Source: JBOGNO01 sp050747245 (GTDB lineage: Bacteria > Acidobacteriota > Terriglobia > Acidiferrales > UBA7541). Taken from it: a stretch of DNA of 64,000 nt. The translations under genes were made by a program, and so were the position numbers. Where the stretch lies: NCBI GenBank assembly GCA_050747245.1, contig JBOGNO010000013.1:1-64000 (forward strand). Direction: 5' to 3'. Below are positions 1 through 9,264 of this stretch, piece by piece (position 1 is the stretch's first letter; the number at the start of each line of letters is the position of its first letter). The notes beneath the pieces are model-generated. The model made no database searches. It worked only from the letters and a program-made list of their open reading frames with translations, and had not been told where the DNA came from.

Positions 1-110
1 CACGACCGGCCTCATCGCGGCGTCGGAAATCGCACTCCGCACGAGGCCTTCTTGGCTTTCACAGCTGTACTAAAAAACGAGGCCCTGACTGTCTAAATTA
101 GAAGGGTGCA

Positions 111-575
111 CTACACTTGTACCGCGAAAGTGAAATGGTGATGCCCTAGTTTTTCGCGCAGTTTTCCTGTAATCAGCCTGTCGTAATCGGCCTTAATGAC
201 TGCCGAAACTACCCCCTGATAGGCGTACTTGTTAATCAAGCCAACTAGGCGATGGAAAACAGAATCTCTTTTTCCCTCTGGCCAATCGGTGTATGGCTCT
301 GCATGGGCCACGAAGTCTGCCATATGAAAGCCACAGTCTTTGATACCAGCTTGCTCCAAGATAGGGAGCCATTCATCGTAAAGTGCAGTCCAGCGTCTCA
401 CATCTGAAATAAAGCACGCTGCTACGGCAACGTCAGACTCTTGATGAGTCCCGCTGTCATCGAGATAGACAGTTACCATAGCCATAGGTAAATCCGGCGA
501 GGCGTTGATGCTGAGAATTGAATGCTGAAAAGCATCGGGAGCCACAGCTACCAGTTGATTTTCCTTTTGTGACAT
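111..575 (-). CDS. DUF3800-like protein, truncated
   Basis: The product is about 154 residues. It has the N-terminal signature of DUF3800 proteins: an acidic DDSGT motif near residue 45 followed by an alternating hydrophobic/acidic segment with FHMAD. The family is usually 220-270 residues, so the C-terminal third is missing; the frame closes at a TAG and the next 110 bases show no matching continuation. I chose the ATG at 575 because a GGGAG ribosome site lies about 9 bases upstream; a start near 486, just before the DDSGT strand, is possible. It lies downstream of an IS1595-type transposase on the same strand. The biochemical role of DUF3800 is not settled, and this copy may be a decaying fragment. 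Confidence 0.55.
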   Translation of the reverse strand: MSQKENQLVAVAPDAFQHSILSINASPDLPMAMVTVYLDDSGTHQESDVAVAACFISDVRRWTALYDEWLPILEQAGIKDCGFHMADFVAHAEPYTDWPEGKRDSVFHRLVGLINKYAYQGVVSAVIKADYDRLITGKLREKLGHHHFTFAVQV

Positions 576-707
576 GGCACACTTCTCCCGACGTGCCACA
601 AAAGGATTCAGCGAAGGCGGGCAAGACGCTCAAACCTCGACCAGAGATTCAAAAACGTATGCGCCCGATTTCGCAGTCAGCTTTTATTGGCGTCCTGAAG
701 CGGGCGG

Positions 708-1634
708 CTACGCCGTCCGCTCGGAAGCCAGCTTCAAGATAGCACGGAATTGCAAATTCCCATCATGTCTGCGGTTGTAGCGGAAAGTGAATTCATCTAG
801 ATAGCTCTGCAAGTATTCTGGCGAGACCGAATGATACACGCCGTTGATACCTCGCTTGACTAGGCTCCAGAAGCCCTCAACAGAGTTTGTATGAATGTGT
901 CCGTCCTTGACGTAGTGGCCCCACTTGTGGCGAATCTTGAAATGGGTGAAGTTGGCGGGCTTGCCGTCCGCATCGCGCATGTTCGGGATTCTCCTGTAGC
1001 CTTTCCATTCGTCTGTGTAGATAGTGCTGCCAGGTACGATGTGCTTGCGAATCGCTCCGAGCAAGTGATTCGCTCCCGCGTTCTTAATCACCTTTGCCAC
1101 TACTTTCCCTTGCCGCTGCACTATGCCGACAATCGGAGTCTTGTTTCCAAAAATCCTACGGCCTCTGCCGTACTTGCGGACGCCGCCCCAATAGGTTTCG
1201 TCTACCTCAACCGTTGGCCCCTCCAATTGCAGATCACCATCGGACAGCAGAGTCCGAATCTGCCGAAACATGCGCCACGCTGTTTTGTAGGTGACGCCAG
1301 TTTCGCGCTGAATCTGCTTTGCGGAGATTCCGCAACGAGTAGAGGACATCAAATAGATTGCGTAGAACCAAGTCCGCAGCGGTGTGCTGCTTTTCTCGAA
1401 AATGGTTCCGGCCATAGGTGAAATCATCTTGCCGCAGTGGTCGCACGCATAAGCTGGCCTCCCGGTCACGCGGTAGTGCTTGCGTTCTTGCTTGCACTTC
1501 GCGCAATAGACCGTGCCGTTTGGAAACTGCTGCTGTTTGAGAAACTCCAAACAAGCATCATCGTTCGGGAACTGCGCGTCAAAATCCCGCACGGTATAGC
1601 GGAGTTCTTTGGGTATGTGCTGTTTGACTTTCAT
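708..1634 (-). CDS. IS1595-family (ISXO2-like) transposase
   Basis: This 308-residue protein has the order expected of IS1595/ISXO2 transposases. An N-terminal zinc ribbon has two CxxC pairs (CAKC near residue 45, CDHC near 65). The DDE-type core follows, with VDETYWGG near residue 144, TDEWKGY near 200 and HTNSVEGFW near 250. No frameshift is visible, so it looks complete. Its start is preceded by a good promoter. The outer right end may be the GGGGTAATTATCCC near 1683-1696, but I could not find a matching left inverted repeat, so the element's extent is unresolved and its left end may lie before the window. Confidence 0.88.
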   Translation of the reverse strand: MKVKQHIPKELRYTVRDFDAQFPNDDACLEFLKQQQFPNGTVYCAKCKQERKHYRVTGRPAYACDHCGKMISPMAGTIFEKSSTPLRTWFYAIYLMSSTRCGISAKQIQRETGVTYKTAWRMFRQIRTLLSDGDLQLEGPTVEVDETYWGGVRKYGRGRRIFGNKTPIVGIVQRQGKVVAKVIKNAGANHLLGAIRKHIVPGSTIYTDEWKGYRRIPNMRDADGKPANFTHFKIRHKWGHYVKDGHIHTNSVEGFWSLVKRGINGVYHSVSPEYLQSYLDEFTFRYNRRHDGNLQFRAILKLASERTA

Positions 1635-1652
1635 GGCTTCCTCACAGAGCCA

Positions 1653-1682
1653 ATTCTAGCAAACAGCCTTACTTGATGTCAA
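1653..1682 (-). promoter_or_regulatory. Sigma70-type promoter for the IS1595 transposase
   Basis: On the minus strand a TTGACA -35 box (1677-1682) and a TAGAAT -10 box (1653-1658) are separated by 18 bases. The pair lies just upstream of the transposase start at 1634. This is consensus matching only. Confidence 0.5.
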
Positions 1683-1760
1683 GGGATAATTACCCCAATA
1701 AGTCCTGGTACTCGAAGCGCGGCGGAGAGTGGATGACGGCGAAAAATCGGACGACGGGCG

Positions 1761-2579
1761 TCAGGACTTGGTGGCGATGAAGAGGCCGTAGATGAAATTG
1801 CCGGAAGCGAAAGCGGCGCGCATGGAGCGGAAGGCGCGAAGAAAGCGGACAAGTTCAGGACCCTGCTGCACTGCCAGCGACCACAGAGACTTCGGCCGGA
1901 TGATCTCGGATGCGAAATCCCAGGTGCGGGCGCAACGGTCGTTCAAGATCTCACTCTGGATGATTTTGAGGCCGCTCGCGCGGAGGGAAGTTGCGTAGTC
2001 CTCCATGGTGTGCATTTCGACGAACATGCCCCGCTCAATCGGCTGGATGAATTTCTTGAAGTTGCGCGGAGCGAGGTCTTCTTTCTTGAACCAGTCGGTG
2101 AGAGCCAGGGTTCCTCCGGGCTTCAACAGATTTGCGACGGAGGCGAAGAATTTTGCGACGTCCTGATAGTGCGCGACGGATTCCACAGACCAGACGAGAT
2201 CAAACAATTCGTCGAAGTGCATGGCCTCCGCGTCCATGAGGAGGAATTTTGCGACGACGCCCTCGAGCGCAGCCGCCTCTGTGGCCATCGCCACTTGCAC
2301 GGGCGAAATCGTAATTCCAGTTACGTCCGCCTGGTAATTTTTGGCCAGATAAATACTGCTCCCGCCGAATCCGCATCCCACATCGAGAATTTTCTGGCCC
2401 GCGCGGATCCGGGCGGCTTCGGCGAGATGCTCGATGAGCTGGACCTGGGCCAGTTCCTTTGATTCATCCCCGCGAATCCAATAGCCGTGATGCAGGTGCT
2501 TTCCCCAGAGTTCGCGATAGTAGGGGCTGACAAAATTATAGTGTTCGACGATTTTTTGCTTGTCGTTGTAGCGGGGCAT
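1761..2579 (-). CDS. SAM-dependent methyltransferase (UbiE/tocopherol methyltransferase-like)
   Basis: This is a 272-residue class I methyltransferase. Motif I is LDVGCGFGGSS near residue 68, with further Rossmann motifs in the next 100 residues (MDAEAMHF, SVESVAHY, LKPGGTLALTDW). The N-terminal segment with YNFVSPYYRELWGKHLHHGYW resembles gamma-tocopherol and small-molecule C/O/N-methyltransferases of the UbiE/Coq5 type; the substrate cannot be read from sequence. I used the ATG at 2579. The open frame continues upstream to 2972, but that part is translated intergenic repeat and does not look like protein. No operon partner is visible. Confidence 0.82.
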   Translation of the reverse strand: MPRYNDKQKIVEHYNFVSPYYRELWGKHLHHGYWIRGDESKELAQVQLIEHLAEAARIRAGQKILDVGCGFGGSSIYLAKNYQADVTGITISPVQVAMATEAAALEGVVAKFLLMDAEAMHFDELFDLVWSVESVAHYQDVAKFFASVANLLKPGGTLALTDWFKKEDLAPRNFKKFIQPIERGMFVEMHTMEDYATSLRASGLKIIQSEILNDRCARTWDFASEIIRPKSLWSLAVQQGPELVRFLRAFRSMRAAFASGNFIYGLFIATKS

Positions 2580-2649
2580 GAGTGGATGGTGCACCGAGGA
2601 GCGAAGGCAATCAATACGTTTCCGCTCGAAATCGCGGATGGAGAAACCC

Positions 2650-3100
2650 AATCGAAAACAGCGCGGCACCCGAAAACCAAAAACCCCACCCTTCGCGCAG
2701 CGAAGGATGGGGCACCCGGAGGAGAATTCAAAATCCCCACATGCAAGAACGGCATGTGGGGCACCCAGCAAATCAAGGGCGAGAAGCAGATCCCTCGTCT
2801 CGACACCGGGAATCGGGACGCATAAGGCGCGGCTGCGCTCGGGATGACACCCAGCGGAGGAGCGCGCCCTGTGGAGATGGCGGCAGCCGAAAACCAAAAA
2901 CCCCACGCTTCGCCAGCCGCGGCGGGCGAAGGGCGGGGCACCCACAAAGGCCAGAGGTAAGACCGAGCGCACGTTCCAATTACGTGCGGGCGCAGCAAGC
3001 AGCGCTCGTCAGACATGCAAAAACGAGCCGTTGGGACCCCGCAAACTTGCGGGGCCCGCGCTGGCGAGAATTTCGTTGTGTAGAAGTGCAGAAGAGGGGT
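2650..3100. repeat. Cluster of GC-rich intergenic hairpin repeats
   Basis: This non-coding stretch between the methyltransferase and the DUF1801 gene holds several related units. CCCACCCTTCGC / GCGAAGGATGGGGCACCC lies near 2685-2720; a CCCCACATGC / GCATGTGGGGCACCC unit lies near 2737-2765; a GCAGATCCCTCGTCTC..GGGATGACACC unit lies near 2786-2850; a further CCCCACGCTTCGCC / GGCGAAGGGCGGGGCACCC unit lies near 2910-2945; and a CCCCGCAA/TTGCGGGG hairpin lies near 3038-3055. Units of the same type recur at 32.6-33.8 kb and 41.5 kb. Such repeats are common between genes in acidobacterial genomes. Confidence 0.7.
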
Positions 3101-3151
3101 ATCGTGCGCGAGCTGGAGGTCCAAATCGGAAATTCCGGTATATATAGAACG

Positions 3152-3631
3152 ATGCGACGCGATAATACAACTGACCAAACTCCTCCTTCTGCTGAACTAC
3201 AGCTCGCTGGACTCATTGCCAAATTAGAGCCAAAAAACCAGAAGCTCGTTAAGACTATGCGCAGAGTGCTCCGAAAGAGATTCCCTACGGTGAATGAACT
3301 GGTTTACGATTACACTAAGTCCCTTGTGATCTCATATTCACCGAATGAGCGCGGATCAGATGGAATCGTGGCGATGTCTGCAGACGCCAATGGAGTCCGT
3401 CTTTTCTTTAATCAAGGAGTGAGTCTTCCGGATCCTCATAGTATCCTCCTGGGCGACGGACATCAAACGCGCTATATCCGGATCGAAGCAAGCAAAGTTT
3501 TGCTTCGGCCTGAAGTTGAGTCGCTCCTGACCGCTGCTGTTAGCAATGTCACGTTCCCACTTGCCAGATCAGGCCGCGGGGAGCTAATCATCAAGTCTTC
3601 GAAACAGCGAACGAGAAAAGTCGCTCGGTGA
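3152..3631 (+). CDS. DUF1801 (YdhG-like) family protein
   Basis: The 159-residue protein has the DUF1801 pattern: an N-terminal helix containing IAKLEPKNQKLVKTMRRVLRKRFP, then LVYDYTKSLVISYSPNERGSDGIVAMS, a beta segment with VRLFFNQGVSLPDPHSILLGDG, and a C-terminal helix. This is the small alpha/beta fold shared with YdhG; no enzymatic role is established. I chose the ATG at 3152 because the longer frame back to 2582 only translates intergenic repeats. It converges on the prolyl oligopeptidase gene, and a CCTCCG/CGGAGG hairpin (3640-3659) lies between the two stops. Confidence 0.68.
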   Translation: MRRDNTTDQTPPSAELQLAGLIAKLEPKNQKLVKTMRRVLRKRFPTVNELVYDYTKSLVISYSPNERGSDGIVAMSADANGVRLFFNQGVSLPDPHSILLGDGHQTRYIRIEASKVLLRPEVESLLTAAVSNVTFPLARSGRGELIIKSSKQRTRKVAR

Positions 3632-3688
3632 AGCCTAAGCCTCCGAACATCAACGGAGGTTAAGCACTAAATTTCGTGAGCACCTGTA

Positions 3689-6102
3689 TCAAAGTCGTTG
3701 ACACGCGCCGGGCGCTACCGTAGGACAGACCCCTCTCAGGGGTTTTAAGCGTAAACGGCTGATTGCGACTACTCCTCCCGTTGGCGTGAGAATCTGGACG
3801 CCGCTGCCGGTCGGTCCAAGTATACCGCCTTGCTCGGGCTTGGAGGCTCCTGCCGGAGCGGAAACACTGGACTTGGAGAACGCGAGGCCAAGGATCTCGG
3901 TCGCTTTCTCGATTGGTATGGATTCGGGGCGGCTGCCGGAGGTTTCCGTGGGGGGAGAAACGCCGAGTTGGGAGAAGAGGAAGCTGAGGACGTCGGTGGT
4001 CTCCTCGATTTGTTTGGACTTCGGGCGGCCGCCGGAGTGGCCGGACTTGGTGTCGTAGAGGAGCAGGACGGGGCGATCGGAGGCGGTAGAAGCCTGGAGG
4101 AGCGCGGCCATCTTACGGGCGTGAAGGGGAGCGACGCGAGTATCGCCATCCCCGGTGACAAACAGGACGGCGGGATATTTTTCGCCCTTCTTCACATTTT
4201 GATAGGGCGAATATTTGTAGATGTATTTGAACTGGTCGGGATTATCCGCGGAGCCGTATTCGGGAACCCAGAATGGGCCATCCTCGAATTTCTGATAGCG
4301 CAGCATATCGAGCAAGGGATACTGGCAAACAACGGCCTGAAATAAATCGGGCCGCTGGGTGAGGGCCGCGCCAACAAGGAGTCCGCCATTGCTGCCGCCG
4401 GAGATGGCGAGCTTTGAGGGATTGGTGTACTTGTTGGCGATGAGGTATTCGGCGGCAGATTCAAAATCGTCAAAGACGTTTTGCTTTTTTTCCATCATGC
4501 CGGCGTGATGCCAGGCCTCGCCGAATTCGCCGCCGCCGCGGAGATTGGGCTGCGCAACGATTCCTCCGGCATCGAGCCAGGTGGCCAGGCCTCCCAAAAA
4601 GGCGGGAGTGCGATTGACGTCGAAGCCTCCATAGCCGGTGAGGATGGTGGGGCGCGCGCCATCGTGAGGAAAATTCTTGCGGCCGATGATGAACATGGGA
4701 ACGCGAGTCTTGTCCTTGGATTCGTACCAGACTTGCTCGACGGAATAGGCGCTGGAGTCAAAGGGGACTTTTGGCGCGGCCCAGAGTTTGAGCGCGCCGG
4801 AAGCAACGTCGAACGTGAAAATGCTGGGGGGAATGTTGAAGGACTGGAAATAGACGAAGGCTTGCGGGCTGCTCCAATTGCCACTGATGCCGGAAACGGA
4901 GCCGAGAGCGGGAAGCTTGATTTCACCCGCGGGCTTGCCATCGGGATCGAAAATTTTAACTTGGGAGACGACGTTGCGAACGTATTGCACGAAAACTCGT
5001 CCGCCGAAAAGACTAAAGCCTTCGATGGCGGCGTCGGATTCGGGAATGATTTCTTTCCAAGCGTCGCGCGCGGTGTTGCTGGGTTCCACCGAAAAGATGC
5101 GCCAGTTCGGGGCCTTCCAATTGGTCTGGATGAAGAGGCGGCCGCCCTGGACATCGCCGAAGAAAAGCGCTTCGGTGTCGTTCACGACGGGCTGGACGCC
5201 TTTGTCGGAACGCAAATCGTCGAGGTAGAGATCGGCGCGCGTGCTGCCAGAACCGTAGATAAGATTGATGAGCAGATAGCGGCCGTCTTCGGAGAGTGAC
5301 GTAGCGATGATTTTTCCTTGCCGTAGCCGTGTCCCCAGATTTCCTTGTCGGAGGCGACGGGAGCGCCCATGACGTGATGGAAAACACGCGGGCCATCCTT
5401 GGTCATGAGCGAATAATAGACGCCTTTGTTTCCGGGCTCGATATCCACGCCGAAATAGCTGCCGTTGGGAAGAACGTCGGGCAGATCTTTGCGCGCGCGG
5501 ACATCGAGAAAGTGCATGGTGACTTCGTCCTGGCCGCCATTGCGGACGTTGTAGGCGACGAGCGAGGCGTCCTGTGAAACGGTCCGCAGGCCGACACTGG
5601 TGGAGTGATCCGCGCTCAAGGGCAGAGGGTCGATGAGGACTTCATCGGGGCCATCGAGGCCGTGGCGCATGTAGATGAAGAAAAGATCCTGATCAGCGCC
5701 GCGCTTGGAAAAGAAATAATCGCCGTGGCGCTCGATGGGCAGGCTGAAAGCGTCGACTTTGGCAAGTTCGGTGACGCGTTTTTGAATCCACGCGCGCGAG
5801 GGAACGACAGAAAGCACGGCGGCGGTGCAGCGATCTTCGGCTTCAATCCAGGCGCGAGTCTCTGGGCTATTCTGATCTTCGAGCCAGCGGTAGGGATCGG
5901 GGACGGATGCGCCGAAATAATTGTCCACAGCGGAATCCGTGCGCGTGGGGGGCGGGCATTTGAATCCTTCAAAAGTTTCCTGGGCGCGAAGCGGGGCTGC
6001 AAACGAGGCCGCGACAAGAAACAGTGGGAGCGCGCGACAAAATAAAATTCGGCGGACGTCGGAATTAGGATGGCGATGCGAACCGAAAGTTGCTGAGTTC
6101 AT
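3689..6102 (-). pseudogene. Prolyl oligopeptidase (S9A), single-base frameshift
   Basis: Two overlapping frames (6102 to about 5311, then about 5315 to 3689) together encode a roughly 800-residue exported prolyl oligopeptidase. The N-terminal part has a signal peptide ending in LRAQE and the start of the beta-propeller (DPYRWLED). The C-terminal part has the hydrolase domain with the Ser motif SGGSNGGLL, the Asp region GDGDTRVAP and the His motif SGHSGG. The frames join at a run of five T (5311-5315; AAAAA on the coding strand). One extra A there restores KEKIIATSLSEDGRYLL, which fits the family. The start at 6102 has GAGGGA about 8 bases upstream. The C terminus carries an unusual extension. 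It could be a real inactivation or a homopolymer sequencing error. Confidence 0.82.
3892..4040 (-). repeat. Tandem duplication at the 3' end of the prolyl oligopeptidase gene
   Basis: About 50 bases starting at 3892 recur with roughly 80% identity at 3988, a 96-base (32-codon) period. In protein this duplicates the final helix: a segment with IEETTDVLSFLFSQLGVS is followed by a diverged copy with IEKATEILGLAFSKSSVS. Confidence 0.6.
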
Positions 6103-6291
6103 GTGGCGTTCCCTCTGCCGCATCGGGGCGGCGCGGATTGAAGAGTAGCCCAAGAATTTATCATTTTTGACGAGTGAGAAGCAAAAGGGTGAGAAGCAGA
6201 TGGCTCGTTTCGGCCGGGCAGCGAGTCACAATAAGCGCGACTTCGAAGGGGATGAAAGCATCAAAAGCACGTCGAGCGAAAGGTGATGGAG

Positions 6292-6335
6292 TTGACTCCG
6301 CAACAAAAGATTGGCATAATACCCCCAGGGGGTAT
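6292..6335 (+). promoter_or_regulatory. csoR-copA promoter with overlapping CsoR-type operator
   Basis: A TTGACT -35 box (6292-6297) and a CATAAT -10 box (6315-6320) are separated by exactly 17 bases. A perfect 17-bp palindrome, ATACCCCCAGGGGGTAT (6319-6335), overlaps the -10 box and covers the expected transcription start. G-C tracts of this kind flanked by TA are the known operator type of CsoR/RcnR/FrmR repressors. The palindrome's right arm also forms the AGGGGG ribosome site of the next gene, so repressor binding would block transcription in a self-regulating loop. Confidence 0.78.
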
Positions 6336-6339
6336 AAAG

Positions 6340-6723
6340 ATGGCGGCGAGGGGTAAGAGAACAAGAGCACGATCCGCAAGAGCGGGCGGAAATCAGGCTG
6401 GCATAGAGAAGCAGAAGGCAACGCGTAAGATTCAGCGTAAAGCGGCCGGGGTGGACGCGGTGGCAAAGGCGGCGAATCTGCGGCGGCTGCGGCGCATCGA
6501 AGGCCAGGTGCGCGGGCTCGCGCGGATGGTGAAAGTCGATCGCTACTGCCCGGACATACTGATCCAGATATCTTCGGTGCAGGAGGCGCTGCGGGCGGTG
6601 GGGCGCGCGCTGATGCAGAACCACCTGCGGCACTGCGTGGCGCAGGCGGTACGGAAGGGGCCGAAGCGCGAGCGGGCGGCTTACGATGAGCTTGTGGAAC
6701 TGATTTACAAGCGGCTGAGATGA
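6340..6723 (+). CDS. csoR: CsoR-family copper-sensing repressor
   Basis: The 127-residue protein has a basic N-terminal tail and then the all-helical CsoR/RcnR domain (LRRLRRIEGQVRGLARMV). The metal ligands Cys70, His95 and Cys99 have the spacing of the Cu(I) site in CsoR (25 and 4 residues apart). It should repress this operon until Cu(I) binds. I used the ATG at 6340 rather than the upstream in-frame ATG at 6283, because the promoter and operator lie between them and an AGGGGG ribosome site sits 8 bases before 6340. Its stop overlaps the ATPase start (ATGA). The long basic tail is somewhat unusual. Confidence 0.85.
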   Translation: MAARGKRTRARSARAGGNQAGIEKQKATRKIQRKAAGVDAVAKAANLRRLRRIEGQVRGLARMVKVDRYCPDILIQISSVQEALRAVGRALMQNHLRHCVAQAVRKGPKRERAAYDELVELIYKRLR

Positions 6724-9236
6724 GTAAAAATGCGGGGAACGAGGACATGACGGAAACGAAAGAACGCGATCCGGTGTGCGGGATGATGGTGGATGCCCAG
6801 AAGGCCGCGGCGCGCGCGGAACACGGCGGGCGCACGTATTTTTTCTGCTGCGCGGGGTGCGCAACGAAATTTCGCGCGGAGCCGGAAAAATATCTGGCCG
6901 CGGCAGTGAATCCAGCGGCGGGGCTGATGCAGATCGGCGCGGCGGCGACGCCTGGACATGCGGTTGAGCACGCGAAAGAGCTTGCCAGCGCAAAACAGTC
7001 AGCACAGGCGATCGTGGGGACGTACGTCTGTCCGATGGATCCGGAAGTGCGCAGCGCGAAGCCCGGTGCATGTCCGAAATGCGGAATGGCGCTCGAGGCG
7101 GAAATCCCGACGGCAGCGCGCACGGAATTCACCTGTCCGATGCATCCCGAAATTGTGAGGAGCGAGGCGGGGGCCTGCCCGATCTGCGGAATGGCGCTCG
7201 AGGCGCGAACTGCGCAAGCCGGGGCAGAGCGAAATCCGGAACTCAAGGACATGACGCGCAGATTTTGGATAAGCGCGGCACTGGCGCTGCCGATTTTCCT
7301 GGCAGGAATGGCGGAAATGCTGCCCGGGCAGCCGCTCGCGCGAATCGTTTCAATGCACGTGCTGGTATGGATCGAGTTTGCGCTGGCGACGCCGGTGGTG
7401 TGGTGGGGCGGAAAGCCATTTTTCGAGCGCGGGTGGACTTCGATAGTGAACCGCAGCCCAAACATGTTCACGCTGATCGCCATGGGGACCGGAGCGGCGT
7501 ACGGCTACAGCGTGCTAGCGACGATTGCGCCGGGAATTTTTCCTGCGGCGTTCCGCAGCGCGGGCGGCGAAGTGGCGGTGTACTTCGAGGCTGCGGCGGT
7601 GATCGTGGCGCTGGTGCTCCTGGGACAGGTGCTGGAGCTGCGGGCGCGAAGCCAGACTTCCGCGGCGATACGCGAACTGCTGAACCTAGCGCCTCCGACG
7701 GCGCGGCGCATTCGCAAGGATGGCAGCGAAGAGGACGTGGCGCTCGAACGCGTGGAAAAGGGAGACAGGTTGCGCGTGAGGCCGGGAGAAAAAATTCCCG
7801 TGGATGGCGTGGTACTGGAGGGCGCGAGCTGCGTGGATGAGTCCATGATCACGGGAGAAGCGATTCCCGTCGAGAAAGGGAAGGATTCGCGCGTGACTGC
7901 GGGAACGGTGAACGGCACGGGAACGCTGGTGATGCTTGCGGAACGCGTGGGGAGCGAAACGCTGCTGGCGCAAATCGTGCGCACGGTTGCGGAAGCGCAG
8001 AGAAGCCGCGCGCCGATCCAGAAACTCGCGGACGTGGTGGCAAGCTATTTCGTGCCGGCGGTGGTGCTGGTGGCGGCGGTGAGCTTTGCAGCGTGGAGCG
8101 TGTGGGGACCGCAACCGCGGCTGGCATACGCGCTTGTGAGCGCCATCGCCGTGCTGATGATTGCGTGCCCGTGCGCGCTGGGACTAGCGACGCCGATGGC
8201 TGTGATGGTGGGAACGGGGCGCGGGGCGCTGGGAGGCGTGCTGATTCGCAATGCGGAGGCACTGGAAATCCTGGAGAAGGTCGATACGCTGGTGGTGGAC
8301 AAGACGGGCACGCTCACGGAAGGGCGTCCGCGGGTCGAGAGGATTGAAGCGCTCGAGGGATGGAGCGAGCAGGAAATGCTGGTGATTGGAGCGAGCCTGG
8401 AACGCGCGAGCGAGCATCCGCTGGCTGCGGCAATTTTGGCGGCGGCGAAAGAGAGAAATGTCGCGCTGCGCGAAGTGGCGAACTTCGAATATTTTCCGGG
8501 AAAAGGCGTGCGAGGAGAAATCGGGGGAGCGCGTGTTGCGTTGGGAAATGCGAAGCTTTTCGAAATGATGGGGACCGCGACGGGTGCTCTTAGCGAGCGC
8601 GCGGAGGAACTGCGCAAAGAAGGGGCGACCACCGTATTCCTCAGTGTGGGAGAAAAGCTGGCGGGGATTCTGGCGGTGAGCGATCCGGTGAAGAAAACCA
8701 CGGCTGAGGCAATCGAGGCGCTGCGAAGAGAGGGAGTGCGCATCGTGATGGTGACTGGCGATGAGCGCACCACGGCTGAGGCGGTAGCAAGAAAGCTTGG
8801 CATCGAAAGCGTGGAGGCGGGAGCGCTGCCGACTGCGAAAGGCGAAATTGTGAAGCGGCTGAAATCCGAGGGGCACAAAGTGGCGATGGCGGGAGATGGC
8901 GTGAACGATGCGGCGGCGCTGGCGCTCTCTGACGTGGGCATAGCCATGGGAGCGGGAACGGACGTGGCCATCGAGAGCGCCGGGATCGTTCTGTTGAAAG
9001 GTGACTTGCGCGGGATCGTGCGAGCGCGGCGTTTGAGCCGGGCGACGATGCGCAACATCCGGCAGAATCTGTTTTTCGCTTTCGCTTACAACATTTTGGG
9101 AATCCCTGTGGCGGCGGGTGCGCTCTATCCATTTTTTGGAGTGCTGCTCAGCCCGATGATTGCGAGCGCGGCGATGACGTTCAGCTCTGTCTCGGTGATC
9201 GGAAATGCGCTGCGGCTGCGGCGCGTGGCTCTATAG
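6720..9236 (+). CDS. copA: Copper-exporting P1B-type ATPase
   Basis: The 838-residue membrane ATPase should export Cu(I)/Ag(I). In order it has an N-terminal YHS/TRASH-like metal-binding segment (DPVCGM..FFCCAGC, residues 17-60), two CPM(D/H)PE..CPxCGM metal-binding motifs (about 100-160), then the transmembrane and catalytic core. The core has CPCALGLATP in the metal channel (about 482), the DKTGT phosphorylation site (about 527), and GDGVNDAAAL (about 725). The last two helices carry YN and MTFSS, as expected for Cu(I) pumps. There is no classical GMxCxxC HMA domain; the YHS and CPM motifs replace it. Translation is coupled to csoR by an ATGA overlap. Confidence 0.92.
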   Translation: MSKNAGNEDMTETKERDPVCGMMVDAQKAAARAEHGGRTYFFCCAGCATKFRAEPEKYLAAAVNPAAGLMQIGAAATPGHAVEHAKELASAKQSAQAIVGTYVCPMDPEVRSAKPGACPKCGMALEAEIPTAARTEFTCPMHPEIVRSEAGACPICGMALEARTAQAGAERNPELKDMTRRFWISAALALPIFLAGMAEMLPGQPLARIVSMHVLVWIEFALATPVVWWGGKPFFERGWTSIVNRSPNMFTLIAMGTGAAYGYSVLATIAPGIFPAAFRSAGGEVAVYFEAAAVIVALVLLGQVLELRARSQTSAAIRELLNLAPPTARRIRKDGSEEDVALERVEKGDRLRVRPGEKIPVDGVVLEGASCVDESMITGEAIPVEKGKDSRVTAGTVNGTGTLVMLAERVGSETLLAQIVRTVAEAQRSRAPIQKLADVVASYFVPAVVLVAAVSFAAWSVWGPQPRLAYALVSAIAVLMIACPCALGLATPMAVMVGTGRGALGGVLIRNAEALEILEKVDTLVVDKTGTLTEGRPRVERIEALEGWSEQEMLVIGASLERASEHPLAAAILAAAKERNVALREVANFEYFPGKGVRGEIGGARVALGNAKLFEMMGTATGALSERAEELRKEGATTVFLSVGEKLAGILAVSDPVKKTTAEAIEALRREGVRIVMVTGDERTTAEAVARKLGIESVEAGALPTAKGEIVKRLKSEGHKVAMAGDGVNDAAALALSDVGIAMGAGTDVAIESAGIVLLKGDLRGIVRARRLSRATMRNIRQNLFFAFAYNILGIPVAAGALYPFFGVLLSPMIASAAMTFSSVSVIGNALRLRRVAL

Positions 9237-9264
9237 GCGGGCCGACGCTGGTATAATGCCGGGC

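Noticed and set aside
2582..3151. Upstream extension of the DUF1801 frame
   Set aside because: The extra 190 residues translate hairpin repeats; protein-like sequence begins at the ATG at 3152.
6161..7483. 440-codon open frame on the minus strand opposite copA
   Set aside because: It is a GC-driven shadow; the translation is Ala/Pro/Arg-rich with no domain, and the plus strand has all P-type ATPase motifs.
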